Below are positions 25,816 to 39,706 of a stretch of DNA of 64,000 nt, in pieces. Position 1 is the stretch's first letter. Each line of letters starts with the position of its first letter. A program made the position numbers and the translations under genes. The DNA comes from Liopterus haemorrhoidalis (lineage: Eukaryota > Arthropoda > Insecta > Coleoptera > Dytiscidae), in assembly GCA_963971575.1 (NCBI GenBank), contig OZ020625.1, positions 12,749,646-12,813,645 of the forward strand. The letters are read 5' to 3'. Below the pieces are notes generated by a model, which saw only the letters and a program-made list of their open reading frames with translations, had not been told where the DNA came from and ran no database searches.

Positions 25816-28800
25816 ATCCAATCAAAAAATTGTTTTTGGATAAAAGATTTGTCTTCTTATTTCCAACAACATTTATTATACGTTTTTTACTGTAAAATTA
25901 TTAATAAGGGAGTTAACTAAATTTTAACCACAAAATGGTTTTCCCGCCATAACTCTTTAAATATTTATCCAATCAAAAAATTGTGTTTGGATAAAAGATT
26001 TGTCTTCTTATTTCCAACAACATTTATAATACGTTTTTTACTGTAAAGTTAATAATAAGGGAGTTAACTAAATTTTAACCACAAAATGGTTTTCCCGCCA
26101 TAACTCTTTAAATATTTATCCAATCAAAGAATTGTTTTTGGATAAAAGATTTGTCTTCTTATTTCCAACAACATTTATTATACGTTTTTTACTGTAAAAT
26201 TATTAATAAGGGAGTTAACTAAATTTTAACCACAAAATGGTTTTCCCGCCATAACTCTTTAAATATTTATCCAATCAAAGAATTGTTTTTGGATAAAAGA
26301 TTTGTCTTCTTATTTCCAACAACATTTATAATACGTTTTTTACTGTAAAGTTATTAATAAGGGAGTTAACTAAATTTTAACCACAAATTGGTTTTCCCGC
26401 CATAACTCTTTAAATATTTATCCAATCAAAAAATTGTGTTTGGATAAAAGATTTGTCGTCTCATTTCCAACAACATTTACAATACATTTTTGACTGTAAA
26501 GTTAATAATAAGGGAGTTAACTAAATTTTAACCACAAAATTGTTTTCCCGCCATAACTCTTTGAATATTTATCCAATCAAAAAATTGTTTTTGGATAAAA
26601 GATTTGTCTTCTTATTTCCAACAACATTTATTATACGTTTTTTACTGTAAAGTTAATAATAAGGGAGTTAACTAAATTTTAACCTCAAAATAGTTTTCCC
26701 GCCATAACTCTTTGAATATTTATCCAATCAAAAAATTGTTATTGGATAAAAGATTTGTCTTCTTATTTCCAACAACATTTATTATACGTTTTTTACTGTA
26801 AAGTTATTAATAAGGGAGTTAACTAAATTTTAACCACAAAATGGTTTTCCCGCCATAACTCTTTGAATATTTATCCAATCAAAAAATTGTTTTTGGATAA
26901 AAGATTTGTCTTCTTATTTCCAACAACATTTATAATACGTTTTTTACTGTAAAATTATTAATAAGGGAGTTAACTAAATTTTAACCACAAAATGGTTTTC
27001 CCGCCATAACTCTTTAAATATTTATCCAATCAAAAAATTGTGTTTGGATAAAAGATTTGTCTTCTTATTTCCAACAACATTTATAATACGTTTTTTACTG
27101 TAAAGTTAATAATAAGGGAGTTAACTAAATTTTAACCACAAAATGGTTTTCCCGCCATAACTCTTTAAATATTTATCCAATCAAAGAATTGTTTTTGGAT
27201 AAAAGATTTGTCTTCTTATTTCCAACAACATTTATAATACGTTTTTTACTGTAAAGTTATTAATAAGGGAGTTAACTAAATTTTAACCACAAAATGGTTT
27301 TCCCGCCATAACTCTTTGAATATTTATCCAATCAAAAAATTGTTTTTGGATAAAAGATTTGTCTTCTTATTTCCAACAACATTTATTATACGTTTTTTAC
27401 TGTAAAATTATTAATAAGGGAGTTAACTAAATTTTAACCACAAAATGGTTTTCCCGCCATAACTCTTTAAATATTTATCCAATCAAAAAATTGTGTTTGG
27501 ATAAAAGATTTGTCTTCTTATTTCCAACAACATTTATAATACGTTTTTTACTGTAAAGTTAATAATAAGGGAGTTAACTAAATTTTAACCACAAAATGGT
27601 TTTCCCGCCATAACTCTTTAAATATTTATCCAATCAAAGAATTGTTTTTGGATAAAAGATTTGTCTTCTTATTTCCAACAACATTTATTATACGTTTTTT
27701 ACTGTAAAATTATTAATAAGGGAGTTAACTAAATTTTAACCACAAAATGGTTTTCCCGCCATAACTCTTTAAATATTTATCCAATCAAAAAATTGTGTTG
27801 GGATAAAAGATTTGTCGTCTCATTTCCAACAACATTTACAATACATTTTTGACTGTAAAGTTAATAATAAGGGAGTTAACTAAATTTTAACCTCAAAATA
27901 GTTTTCCCGCCATAACTCTTTGAATATTTATCCAATCAAAAAATTGTTATTGGATAAAAGATTTGTCTTCTTATTTCCAACAACATTTATAATACGTTTT
28001 TTACTGTAAAGTTATTAATAAGGGAGTTAACTAAATTTTAACCACAAATTGGTTTTCCCGCCATAACTCTTTAAATATTTATCCAATCAAAAAATTGTGT
28101 TTGGATAAAAGATTTGTCGTCTCATTTCCAACAACATTTACGATACATTTTTGACTGTAAAGTTAATAATAAGAAAGTTAACTAAATTTTAACCTCAAAA
28201 TAGTTTTCCCGCCATAACTCTTTGAATATTTATCCAATCAAAAAATTGTTTTGGGATAAGAGATTTGTCTTCTTATTTCCAACAACATTTATTATACGTT
28301 TTTTACTGTAAAGTTAATAATAAGGGAGTTAACTAAATTTTAACCACAAAATGGTTTTCCCGCCATAACTCTTTAAATATTTATCCAATCAAAAAATTGT
28401 GTTTGGATAAAAGATTTGTCTTCTTATTTCCAACAACATTTATAATACCTTTTTTACTGTAAAGTTAATAATAAGGGAGTTAACTAAATTTTAACCACAA
28501 AATGGTTTTCCCGCCATAACTCTTTAAATATTTATCCAATCAAAGAATTGTTTTTGGATAAAAGATTTGTCTTCTTATTTCCAACAACATTTATTATACG
28601 TTTTTTACTGTAAAATTATTAATAAGGGAGTTAACTAAATTTTAACCACAAAATGGTTTTCCCGCCATAACTCTTTAAATATTTATCCAATCAAAAAATT
28701 GTGTTTGGATAAAAGATTTGTCTTCTTATTTCCAACAACATTTATAATACGTTTTTTACTGTAAAGTTAATAATAAGGGAGTTAACTAAATTTTAACCAC

Positions 28801-31800
28801 AAAATGGTTTTCCCGCCATAACTCTTTAAATATTTATCCAATCAAAGAATTGTTTTTGGATAAAAGATTTGTCTTCTTATTTCCAACAACATTTATTATA
28901 CGTTTTTTACTGTAAAATTATTAATAAGGGAGTTAACTAAATTTTAACCACAAAATGGTTTTCCCGCCATAACTCTTTAAATATTTATCCAATCAAAGAA
29001 TTGTTTTTGGATAAAAGATTTGTCTTCTTATTTCCAACAACATTTATAATACGTTTTTTACTGTAAAGTTATTAATAAGGGAGTTAACTAAATTTTAACC
29101 ACAAATTGGTTTTCCCGCCATAACTCTTTAAATATTTATCCAATCAAAAAATTGTGTTTGGATAAAAGATTTGTCGTCTCATTTCCAACAACATTTACAA
29201 TACATTTTTGACTGTAAAGTTAATAATAAGGGAGTTAACTAAATTTTAACCACAAAATTGTTTTCCCGCCATAACTCTTTGAATATTTATCCAATCAAAA
29301 AATTGTTTTTGGATAAAAGATTTGTCTTCTTATTTCCAACAACATTTATTATACGTTTTTTACTGTAAAGTTAATAATAAGGGAGTTAACTAAATTTTAA
29401 CCTCAAAATAGTTTTCCCGCCATAACTCTTTGAATATTTATCCAATCAAAAAATTGTTATTGGATAAAAGATTTGTCTTCTTATTTCCAACAACATTTAT
29501 TATACGTTTTTTACTGTAAAGTTATTAATAAGGGAGTTAACTAAATTTTAACCACAAAATGGTTTTCCCGCCATAACTCTTTGAATATTTATCCAATCAA
29601 AAAATTGTTTTTGGATAAAAGATTTGTCTTCTTATTTCCAACAACATTTATAATACGTTTTTTACTGTAAAGTTATTAATAAGGGAGTTAACTAAATTTT
29701 AACCACAAATTGGTTTTCCCGCCATAACTCTTTAAATATTTATCCAATCAAAAAATTGTGTTTGGATAAAAGATTTGTCGTCTCATTTCCAACAACATTT
29801 ACACTACATTTTTGACTGTAAAGTTAATAATAAGGGAGTTAACTAACATTTAACCACAAAATGGTTTTCCCGGCATAACTCTTTAAATATTTATCCAATC
29901 AAAAAATTGTGTTTGGATAAAAGATTTGTCGTCTCATTTCCAACAACATTTACTATACATTTTTGACTGTAAAGTTAATAATAAGGGAGTTAACTAAATT
30001 TTAACCACAAAATGGTTTTCCCGCCATAACTCTTTAAATATTTATCCAATCAAAAAATTGTGTTTGGATAAAAGATTTGTCTTCTTATTTCCAACAACAT
30101 TTATAATACCTTTTTTACTGTAAAGTTAATAATAAGGGAGTTAACTAAATTTTAACCACAAAATGGTTTTCCCGCCATAACTCTTTAAATATTTATCCAA
30201 TCAAAGAATTGTTTTTGGATAAAAGATTTGTCTTCTTATTTCCAACAACATTTATTATACGTTTTTTACTGTAAAATTATTAATAAGGGAGTTAACTAAA
30301 TTTTAACCACAAAATGGTTTTCCCGCCATAACTCTTTAAATATTTATCCAATCAAAAAATTGTGTTTGGATAAAAGATTTGTCTTCTTATTTCCAACAAC
30401 ATTTATAATACGTTTTTTACTGTAAAGTTAATAATAAGGGAGTTAACTAAATTTTAACCACAAAATGGTTTTCCCGCCATAACTCTTTAAATATTTATCC
30501 AATCAAAGAATTGTTTTTGGATAAAAGATTTGTCTTCTTATTTCCAACAACATTTATTATACGTTTTTTACTGTAAAATTATTAATAAGGGAGTTAACTA
30601 AATTTTAACCACAAAATGGTTTTCCCGCCATAACTCTTTAAATATTTATCCAATCAAAAAATTGTGTTGGGATAAAAGATTTGTCGTCTCATTTCCAACA
30701 ACATTTACAATACATTTTTGACTGTAAAGTTAATAATAAGGGAGTTAACTAAATTTTAACCTCAAAATAGTTTTCCCGCCATAACTCTTTGAATATTTAT
30801 CCAATCAAAAAATTGTTTTTGGATAAAAGATTTGTCTTCTTATTTCCAACAACATTTATAATACGTTTTTTACTGTAAAGTTATTAATAAGGGAGTTAAC
30901 TAAATTTTAACCACAAATTGGTTTTCCCGCCATAACTCTTTAAATATTTATCCAATCAAAAAATTGTGTTTGGATAAAAGATTTGTCGTCTCATTTCCAA
31001 CAACATTTACAAAACATTTTTGACTGTAAAGTTAATAATAAGAAAGTTAACTAAATTTTAACCTCAAAATAGTTTTCCCGCCATAACTCTTTGAATATTT
31101 ATCCAATCAAAAAATTGTTTTGGGATAAAAGATTTGTCTTCTTATTTCCAACAACATTTATTATACGTTTTTTACTGTAAAGTTAATAATAAGGGAGTTA
31201 ACTAAATTTTAACCACAAAATGGTTTTCCCGCCATAACTCTTTAAATATTTATCCAATCAAAAAATTGTGTTTGGATAAAAGATTTGTCTTCTTATTTCC
31301 AACAACATTTATAATACCTTTTTTACTGTAAAGTTAATAATAAGGGAGTTAACTAAATTTTAACCACAAAATGGTTTTCCCGCCATAACTCTTTAAATAT
31401 TTATCCAATCAAAGAATTGTTTTTGGATAAAAGATTTGTCTTCTTATTTCCAACAACATTTATTATACGTTTTTTACTGTAAAATTATTAATAAGGGAGT
31501 TAACTAAATTTTAACCACAAAATGGTTTTCCCGCCATAACTCTTTAAATATTTATCCAATCAAAAAATTGTGTTTGGATAAAAGATTTGTCTTCTTATTT
31601 CCAACAACATTTATAATACGTTTTTTACTGTAAAGTTAATAATAAGGGAGTTAACTAAATTTTAACCACAAAATGGTTTTCCCGCCATAACTCTTTAAAT
31701 ATTTATCCAATCAAAGAATTGTTTTTGGATAAAAGATTTGTCTTCTTATTTCCAACAACATTTATTATACGTTTTTTACTGTAAAATTATTAATAAGGGA

Positions 31801-33516
31801 GTTAACTAAATTTTAACCACAAAATGGTTTTCCCGCCATAACTCTTTAAATATTTATCCAATCAAAAAATTGTGTTGGGATAAAAGATTTGTCGTCTCAT
31901 TTCCAACAACATTTACAATACATTTTTGACTGTAAAGTTAATAATAAGGGAGTTAACTAAATTTTAACCTCAAAATAGTTTTCCCGCCATAACTCTTTGA
32001 ATATTTATCCAATCAAAAAATTGTTTTTGGATAAAAGATTTGTCTTCTTATTTCCAACAACATTTATAATACGTTTTTTACTGTAAAGTTATTAATAAGG
32101 GAGTTAACTAAATTTTAACCACAAATTGGTTTTCCCGCCATAACTCTTTAAATATTTATCCAATCAAAAAATTGTGTTTGGATAAAAGATTTGTCGTCTC
32201 ATTTCCAACAACATTTACGATACATTTTTGACTGTAAAGTTAATAATAAGAAAGTTAACTAAATTTTAACCTCAAAATAGTTTTCCCGCCATAACTCTTT
32301 GAATATTTATCCAATCAAAAAATTGTTTTGGGATAAAAGATTTGTCTTCTTATTTCCAACAACATTTATTATACGTTTTTTACTGTAAAGTTATTAATAA
32401 GGGAGTTAACTAAATTTTAACCACAAAATGGTTTTCCCGCCATAACTCTTTAAATATTTATCCAATCAAAAAATTGTGTTGGGATAAAAGATTTGTCGTC
32501 TCATTTCCAACAACATTTACAATACATTTTTGACTGTAAAGTTAATAATAAGGGAGTTAACTAAATTTTAACCACAAAATGGTTTTCCCGCCATAACTCT
32601 TTAAATATTTATCCAATCAAAAAATTGTGTTTGGATAAAAGATTTGTCGTCTCATTTCCAACAACATTTACTATACATTTTTGACTGTAAAGTTAATAAT
32701 AAGGGAGTTAACTAAATTTTAACCACAAAATGGTTTTCCCGCCATAACTCTTTAAATATTTATCCAATCAAAAAATTGTGTTGGGATAAAAGATTTGTCG
32801 TCTCATTTCCAACAACATTTACTGTACATTTTTGACTGTAAAGTTAATAATAAGGGAGTTAACTAAATTTTAACCACAAAATGGTTTTCCCGGTATAACT
32901 CTTTAAATATTTATCCAATCAAAAAATTGTTTTTGGATAAAAGATTTGTCTTCTTATTTCCAACAATATTTATAATACGTTTTTTACTGTTAAATTATTA
33001 ATAAGGGAGTTAACTAAATTTTAACCACAAAATGGTTTTCCCGCCATAACTCTTTAAATATTTATCCAATCAAAAAATTGTGTTTGGATAAAAGATTTGT
33101 CGTCTCATTTCCAACAACATTTACTATACATTTTTGACTGTAAAGTTAATAATAATGGAGTTAACTAAATTTTAACCACAAAATGGTTTTCCCGCCATAA
33201 CTCTTTAAATATTTATCCAATCAAAAAATTGTGTTTGGATAAAAGATTTGTCTTCTTATTTCCAACAACATTTATAATACGTTTTTTACTGTAAAGTTAA
33301 TAATAAGGGAGTTAACTAAATTTTAACCACAAAATGGTTTTCCCGCCATAACTCTTTAAATATTTATCCAATCAAAGAATTGTTTTTGGATAAAATATTT
33401 GTCTTCTTATTTCCAACAACATTTATTATACGTTTTTTACTGTAAAATTATTAATAAGGGAGTTAACTAAATTTTAACCACAAAATGGTTTTCCCGCCAT
33501 AACTCTTTAAATATTT
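25816..33516 (+). repeat. 71-mer repeat, copy B (truncated, 51 monomers)
   Basis: Follows copy A head to tail. It matches copy A monomer by monomer to the AAAATATTT monomer at 33366 (matching 22645), then stops. Copy A continues with TTGTGTGTGG at 22796, while 33517 is an ordinary C-type monomer. The last 20 monomers of copy A (22796-25815) are therefore not repeated. Confidence 0.86.
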
Positions 33517-33969
33517 ATCCAATCAAAAAATTGTTTTTGGATAAAAGATTTGTCTTCTTATTTCCAACAACATTTATAATACGTTTTTTACTGTAAAGTT
33601 ATTAATAAGGGAGTTAACTAAATTTTAACCACAAATTGGTTTTCCCGCCATAACTCTTTAAATATTTATCCAATCAAAAAATTGTGTTTGGATAAAAGAT
33701 TTGTCGTCTCATTTCCAACAACATTTACAAAACATTTTTGACTGTAAAGTTAATAATAAGAAAGTTAACTAAATTTTAACCTCAAAATAGTTTTCCCGCC
33801 ATAACTCTTTGAATATTTATCCAATCAAAAAATTGTGTTGGGATAAAAGATTTGTCGTCTCATTTCCAACAACATTTACAATACATTTTTGACTGTAAAG
33901 TTAATAATAAGGGAGTTAACTAAATTTTAACCTCAAAATAGTTTTCCCGCCATAACTCTTTGAATATTT
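33517..33969 (+). repeat. Three-monomer bridge between units
   Basis: The monomers are a C-type with AAATTGG, a G-type with CAAAACAT and AATAAGAAAG, and a TTGTGTTGGG G-type with CTCAAAATAG. The first two match 25061-25362. The third matches 25514, so the TTTTGGG monomer between them at 25363 is skipped. The next monomer (33970) begins unit 2. This is a compound junction left by at least two exchanges. Confidence 0.75.
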
Positions 33970-34723
33970 ATCCAATCAAAAAATTGTTTTTGGATAAAAG
34001 ATTTGTCTTCTTATTTCCAACAACATTTATTATACGTTTTTTACTGTAAAATTATTAATAAGGGAGTTAACTAAATTTTAACCACAAAATGGTTTTCCCG
34101 CCATAACTCTTTAAATATTTATCCAATCAAAGAATTGTTTTTGGATAAAAGATTTGTCTTCTTATTTCCAACAACATTTATTATACGTTTTTTACTGTAA
34201 AATTATTAATAAGGGAGTTAACTAAATTTTAACCACAAAATGGTTTTCCCGCCATAACTCTTTAAATATTTATCCAATCAAAAAATTGTGTTGGGATAAA
34301 AGATTTGTCGTCTCATTTCCAACAACATTTACAATACATTTTTGACTGTAAAGTTAATAATAAGGGAGTTAACTAAATTTTAACCTCAAAATAGTTTTCC
34401 CGCCATAACTCTTTGAATATTTATCCAATCAAAAAATTGTTTTTGGATAAAAGATTTGTCTTCTTATTTCCAACAACATTTATAATACGTTTTTACTGTA
34501 AAGTTATTAATAAGGGAGTTAACTAAATTTTAACCACAAATTGGTTTTCCCGCCATAACTCTTTAAATATTTATCCAATCAAAAAATTGTGTTTGGATAA
34601 AAGATTTGTCGTCTCATTTCCAACAACATTTACAATACATTTTTGACTGTAAAGTTAATAATAAGGGAGTTAACTAAATTTTAACCACAAAATTGTTTTC
34701 CCGCCATAACTCTTTGAATATTT

Positions 34724-36233
34724 ATCCAATCAAAAAATTGTTTTTGGATAAAAGATTTGTCTTCTTATTTCCAACAACATTTATTATACGTTTTTTACTG
34801 TAAAGTTAATAATAAGGGAGTTAACTAAATTTTAACCTCAAAATAGTTTTCCCGCCATAACTCTTTGAATATTTATCCAATCAAAAAATTGTTATTGGAT
34901 AAAAGATTTGTCTTCTTATTTCCAACAACATTTATCATACGTTTTTTACTGTAAAGTTATTAATAAGGGAGTTAACTAAATTTTAACCACAAAATGGTTT
35001 TCCCGCCATAACTCTTTGAATATTTATCCAATCAAAAAATTGTTTTTGGATAAAAGATTTGTCTTCTTATTTCCAACAACATTTATAATACGTTTTTTAC
35101 TGTAAAGTTATTAATAAGGGAGTTAACTAAATTTTAACCACAAATTGGTTTTCCCGCCATAACTCTTTAAATATTTATCCAATCAAAAAATTGTGTTTGG
35201 ATAAAAGATTTGTCGTCTCATTTCCAACAACATTTACACTACATTTTTGACTGTAAAGTTAATAATAAGGGAGTTAACTAAATTTTAACCACAAAATGGT
35301 TTTCCCGGCATAACTCTTTAAATATTTATCCAATCAAAAAATTGTGTTTGGATAAAAGATTTGTCGTCTCATTTCCAACAACATTTACTATACATTTTTG
35401 ACTGTAAAGTTAATAATAAGGGAGTTAACTAAATTTTAACCACAAAATGGTTTTCCCGCCATAACTCTTTAAATATTTATCCAATCAAAAAATTGTTTTT
35501 GGATAAAAGATTTGTCTTCTTATTTCCAACAACATTTATAATACGTTTTTTACTGTAAAGTTATTAATAAGGGAGTTAACTAAATTTTAACCACAAATTG
35601 GTTTTCCCGCCATAACTCTTTAAATATTTATCCAATCAAAAAATTGTGTTTGGATAAAAGATTTGTCGTCTCATTTCCAACAACATTTACACTACATTTT
35701 TGACTGTAAAGTTAATAATAAGGGAGTTAACTAAATTTTAACCACAAAATGGTTTTCCCGGCATAACTCTTTAAATATTTATCCAATCAAAAAATTGTGT
35801 TTGGATAAAAGATTTGTCGTCTCATTTCCAACAACATTTACTATACATTTTTGACTGTAAAGTTAATAATAAGGGAGTTAACTAAATTTTAACCACAAAA
35901 TGGTTTTCCCGCCATAACTCTTTAAATATTTATCCAATCAAAAAATTGTGTTTGGATAAAAGATTTGTCTTCTTATTTCCAACAACATTTATAATACGTT
36001 TTTTACTGTAAAGTTATTAATAAGGGAGTTAACTAAATTTTAACCACAAATTGGTTTTCCCGCCATAACTCTTTAAATATTTATCCAATCAAAAAATTGT
36101 GTTTGGATAAAAGATTTGTCGTCTCATTTCCAACAACATTTACTATACATTTTTGACTGTAAAGTTAATAATAAGGGAGTTAACTAAATTTTAACCACAA
36201 AATGGTTTTCCCGCCATAACTCTTTGAATATTT
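34724..36233 (+). repeat. 10-mer duplicated only in unit 2, copy 1 (1,510 bp)
   Basis: Ten 151-bp monomers running from the C-type with CTCAAAATAG (34724) to the CTA G-type ending in CTTTGAAT (36083). It corresponds to 5585-7094 in unit 1, where it is single. The same order follows again at 36234-37743. Confidence 0.85.
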
Positions 36234-37743
36234 ATCCAATCAAAAAATTGTTTTTGGATAAAAGATTTGTCTTCTTATTTCCAACAACATTTACTATACA
36301 TTTTTGACTGTAAAGTTAATAATAAGGGAGTTAACTAAATTTTAACCTCAAAATAGTTTTCCCGCCATAACTCTTTGAATATTTATCCAATCAAAAAATT
36401 GTTATTGGATAAAAGATTTGTCTTCTTATTTCCAACAACATTTATCATACGTTTTTTACTGTAAAGTTATTAATAAGGGAGTTAACTAAATTTTAACCAC
36501 AAAATGGTTTTCCCGCCATAACTCTTTGAATATTTATCCAATCAAAAAATTGTTTTTGGATAAAAGATTTGTCTTCTTATTTCCAACAACATTTATAATA
36601 CGTTTTTTACTGTAAAGTTATTAATAAGGGAGGTAACTAAATTTTAACCACAAATTGGTTTTCCCGCCATAACTCTTTAAATATTTATCCAATCAAAAAA
36701 TTGTGTTTGGATAAAAGATTTGTCGTCTCATTTCCAACAACATTTACACTACATTTTTGACTGTAAAGTTAATAATAAGGGAGTTAACTAAATTTTAACC
36801 ACAAAATGGTTTTCCCGGCATAACTCTTTAAATATTTATCCAATCAAAAAATTGTGTTTGGATAAAAGATTTGTCGTCTCATTTCCAACAACATTTACTA
36901 TACATTTTTGACTGTAAAGTTAATAATAAGGGAGTTAACTAAATTTTAACCACAAAATGGTTTTCCCGCCATAACTCTTTAAATATTTATCCAATCAAAA
37001 AATTGTTTTTGGATAAAAGATTTGTCTTCTTATTTCCAACAACATTTATAATACGTTTTTTACTGTAAAGTTATTAATAAGGGAGTTAACTAAATTTTAA
37101 CCACAAATTGGTTTTCCCGCCATAACTCTTTAAATATTTATCCAATCAAAAAATTGTGTTTGGATAAAAGATTTGTCGTCTCATTTCCAACAACATTTAC
37201 ACTACATTTTTGACTGTAAAGTTAATAATAAGGGAGTTAACTAAATTTTAACCACAAAATGGTTTTCCCGGCATAACTCTTTAAATATTTATCCAATCAA
37301 AAAATTGTGTTTGGATAAAAGATTTGTCGTCTCATTTCCAACAACATTTACTATACATTTTTGACTGTAAAGTTAATAATAAGGGAGTTAACTAAATTTT
37401 AACCACAAAATGGTTTTCCCGCCATAACTCTTTAAATATTTATCCAATCAAAAAATTGTGTTTGGATAAAAGATTTGTCTTCTTATTTCCAACAACATTT
37501 ATAATACGTTTTTTACTGTAAAGTTATTAATAAGGGAGTTAACTAAATTTTAACCACAAATTGGTTTTCCCGCCATAACTCTTTAAATATTTATCCAATC
37601 AAAAAATTGTGTTTGGATAAAAGATTTGTCGTCTCATTTCCAACAACATTTACTATACATTTTTGACTGTAAAGTTAATAATAAGGGAGTTAACTAAATT
37701 TTAACCACAAAATGGTTTTCCCGCCATAACTCTTTGAATATTT
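36234..37743 (+). repeat. 10-mer duplicated only in unit 2, copy 2 (1,510 bp)
   Basis: The first monomer is a junction. Its left part equals the hybrid monomer at 7095 and 37744 (C-type, then TACTATACAT). Its right part (CTCAAAATAG, CTTTGAAT) equals the monomer at 34724. The exchange lies between about 36307 and 36348, where the two parents are identical. This copy also has the private substitution at 36633. No equivalent exists in unit 1, which passes straight from 7095 into CACAAAATGG. Confidence 0.86.
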
Positions 37744-37894
37744 ATCCAATCAAAAAATTGTTTTTGGATAAAAGATTTGTCTTCTTATTTCCAACAACAT
37801 TTACTATACATTTTTGACTGTAAAGTTAATAATAAGGGAGTTAACTAAATTTTAACCACAAAATGGTTTTCCCGGCATAACTCTTTAAATATTT
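37744..37894 (+). repeat. Subfamily-hybrid monomer, unit-2 counterpart of 7095
   Basis: Same C-type left and G-type right composition with CACAAAATGG and CCCGGCAT, 30,649 bp from 7095. From here to the window end the unit-1 order is followed at that constant offset. Confidence 0.86.
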
Positions 37895-39706
37895 ATCCAA
37901 TCAAAAAATTGTGTTTGGATAAAAGATTTGTCGTCTCATTTCCAACAACATTTACTATACATTTTTGACTGTAAAGTTAATAATAAGGGAGTTAACTAAA
38001 TTTTAACCACAAAATGGTTTTCCCGCCATAACTCTTTGAATATTTATCCAATCAAAAAATTGTTTTTGGATAAAAGATTTGTCTTCTTATTTCCAACAAC
38101 ATTTATAATACGTTTTTTACTGTAAAGTTATTAATAAGGGAGTTAACTAAATTTTAACCACAAATTGGTTTTCCCGCCATAACTCTTTAAATATTTATCC
38201 AATCAAAAAATTGTGTTTGGATAAAAGATTTGTCGTCTCATTTCCAACAACATTTACTATACATTTTTGACTGTAAAGTTAATAATAAGGGAGTTAACTA
38301 AATTTTAACCACAAAATGGTTTTCCCGCCATAACTCTTTAAATATTTATCCAATCAAAAAATTGTGTTTGGATAAAAGATTTGTCTTCTTATTTCCAACA
38401 ACATTTATTATACGTTTTTTACTGTAAAGTTAATAATAAGGGAGTTAACTAAATTTTAACCACAAAATGGTTTTCCCGCCATAACTCTTTAAATATTTAT
38501 CCAATCAAAAAATTGTGTTTGGATAAAAGATTTGTCGTCTCATTTCCAACAACATTTACTATACATTTTTGACTGTAAAGTTAATAATAAGAAAGTTAAC
38601 TAAATTTTAACCTCAAAATAGTTTTCCCGCCATAACTCTTTGAATATTTATCCAATCAAAAAATTGTTTTGGGGTAAAAGATTTGTCTTCTTATTTCCAA
38701 CAACATTTATTATACGTTTTTTACTGTAAAGTTAATAATAAGGGAGTTAACTAAATTTTAACCTCAAAATAGTTTTCCCGCCATAACTCTTTGAATATTT
38801 ATCCAATCAAAGAATTGTTTTTGGATAAAAGATTTGTCTTCTTATTTCCAACAACATTTATTATACGTTTTTTACTGTAAAATTATTAATAAGGGAGTTA
38901 ACTAAATTTTAACCACAAAATGGTTTTCCCGCCATAACTCTTTAAATATTTATCCAATCAAAAAATTGTGTTTGGATAAAAGATTTGTCTTCTTATTTCC
39001 AACAACATTTATAATACGTTTTTTACTGTAAAGTTAATAATAAGGGAGTTAACTAAATTTTAACCACAAAATGGTTTTCCCGCCATAACTCTTTAAATAT
39101 TTATCCAATCAAAGAATTGTTTGTGGATAAAAGATTTGTCTTCTTATTTCCAACAACATTTATTATACGTTTTTTACTGTAAAGTTAATAATAAGGGAGT
39201 TAACTAAATTTTAACCACAAAATGGTTTTCCCGCCATAACTCTTTAAATATTTATCCAATCAAAAAATTGTGTTTGGATAAAAGATTTGTCTTCTTATTT
39301 CCAACAACATTTATAATACCTTTTTTACTGTAAAGTTAATAATAAGGGAGTTAACTAAATTTTAACCACAAAATGGTTTTCCCGCCATAACTCTTTAAAT
39401 ATTTATCCAATCAAAGAATTGTTTTTGGATAAAAGATTTGTCTTCTTATTTCCAACAACATTTATTATACGTTTTTTACTGTAAAATTATTAATAAGGGA
39501 GTTAACTAAATTTTAACCACAAAATGGTTTTCCCGCCATAACTCTTTAAATATTTATCCAATCAAAAAATTGTGTTTGGATAAAAGATTTGTCTTCTTAT
39601 TTCCAACAACATTTATAATACGTTTTTTACTGTAAAGTTAATAATAAGGGAGTTAACTAAATTTTAACCACAAAATGGTTTTCCCGCCATAACTCTTTAA
39701 ATATTT

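Larger units (their letters stand above)
4831..33969 (+). repeat. Super-repeat unit 1 (29,139 bp, 193 monomers)
   Basis: Rare variants recur at a fixed offset in the second half of the window: GGGGTAAAAG at 8022 and 38671; ACTAACATTT at 19121, 29842 and 49770, 60491; CTGTACAT at 22101, 32822 and 52750, 63471; CGATACAT at 14702, 17420, 28141 and 45351, 48069, 58790. These give 30,649. Upstream of 36.2 kb the offset is 29,139 (4831 to 33970, 6340 to 35479). The unit length equals the start-to-start distance, so the two units are directly adjacent. 193 monomers at 151 bp less four short ones gives exactly 29,139. Confidence 0.9.
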
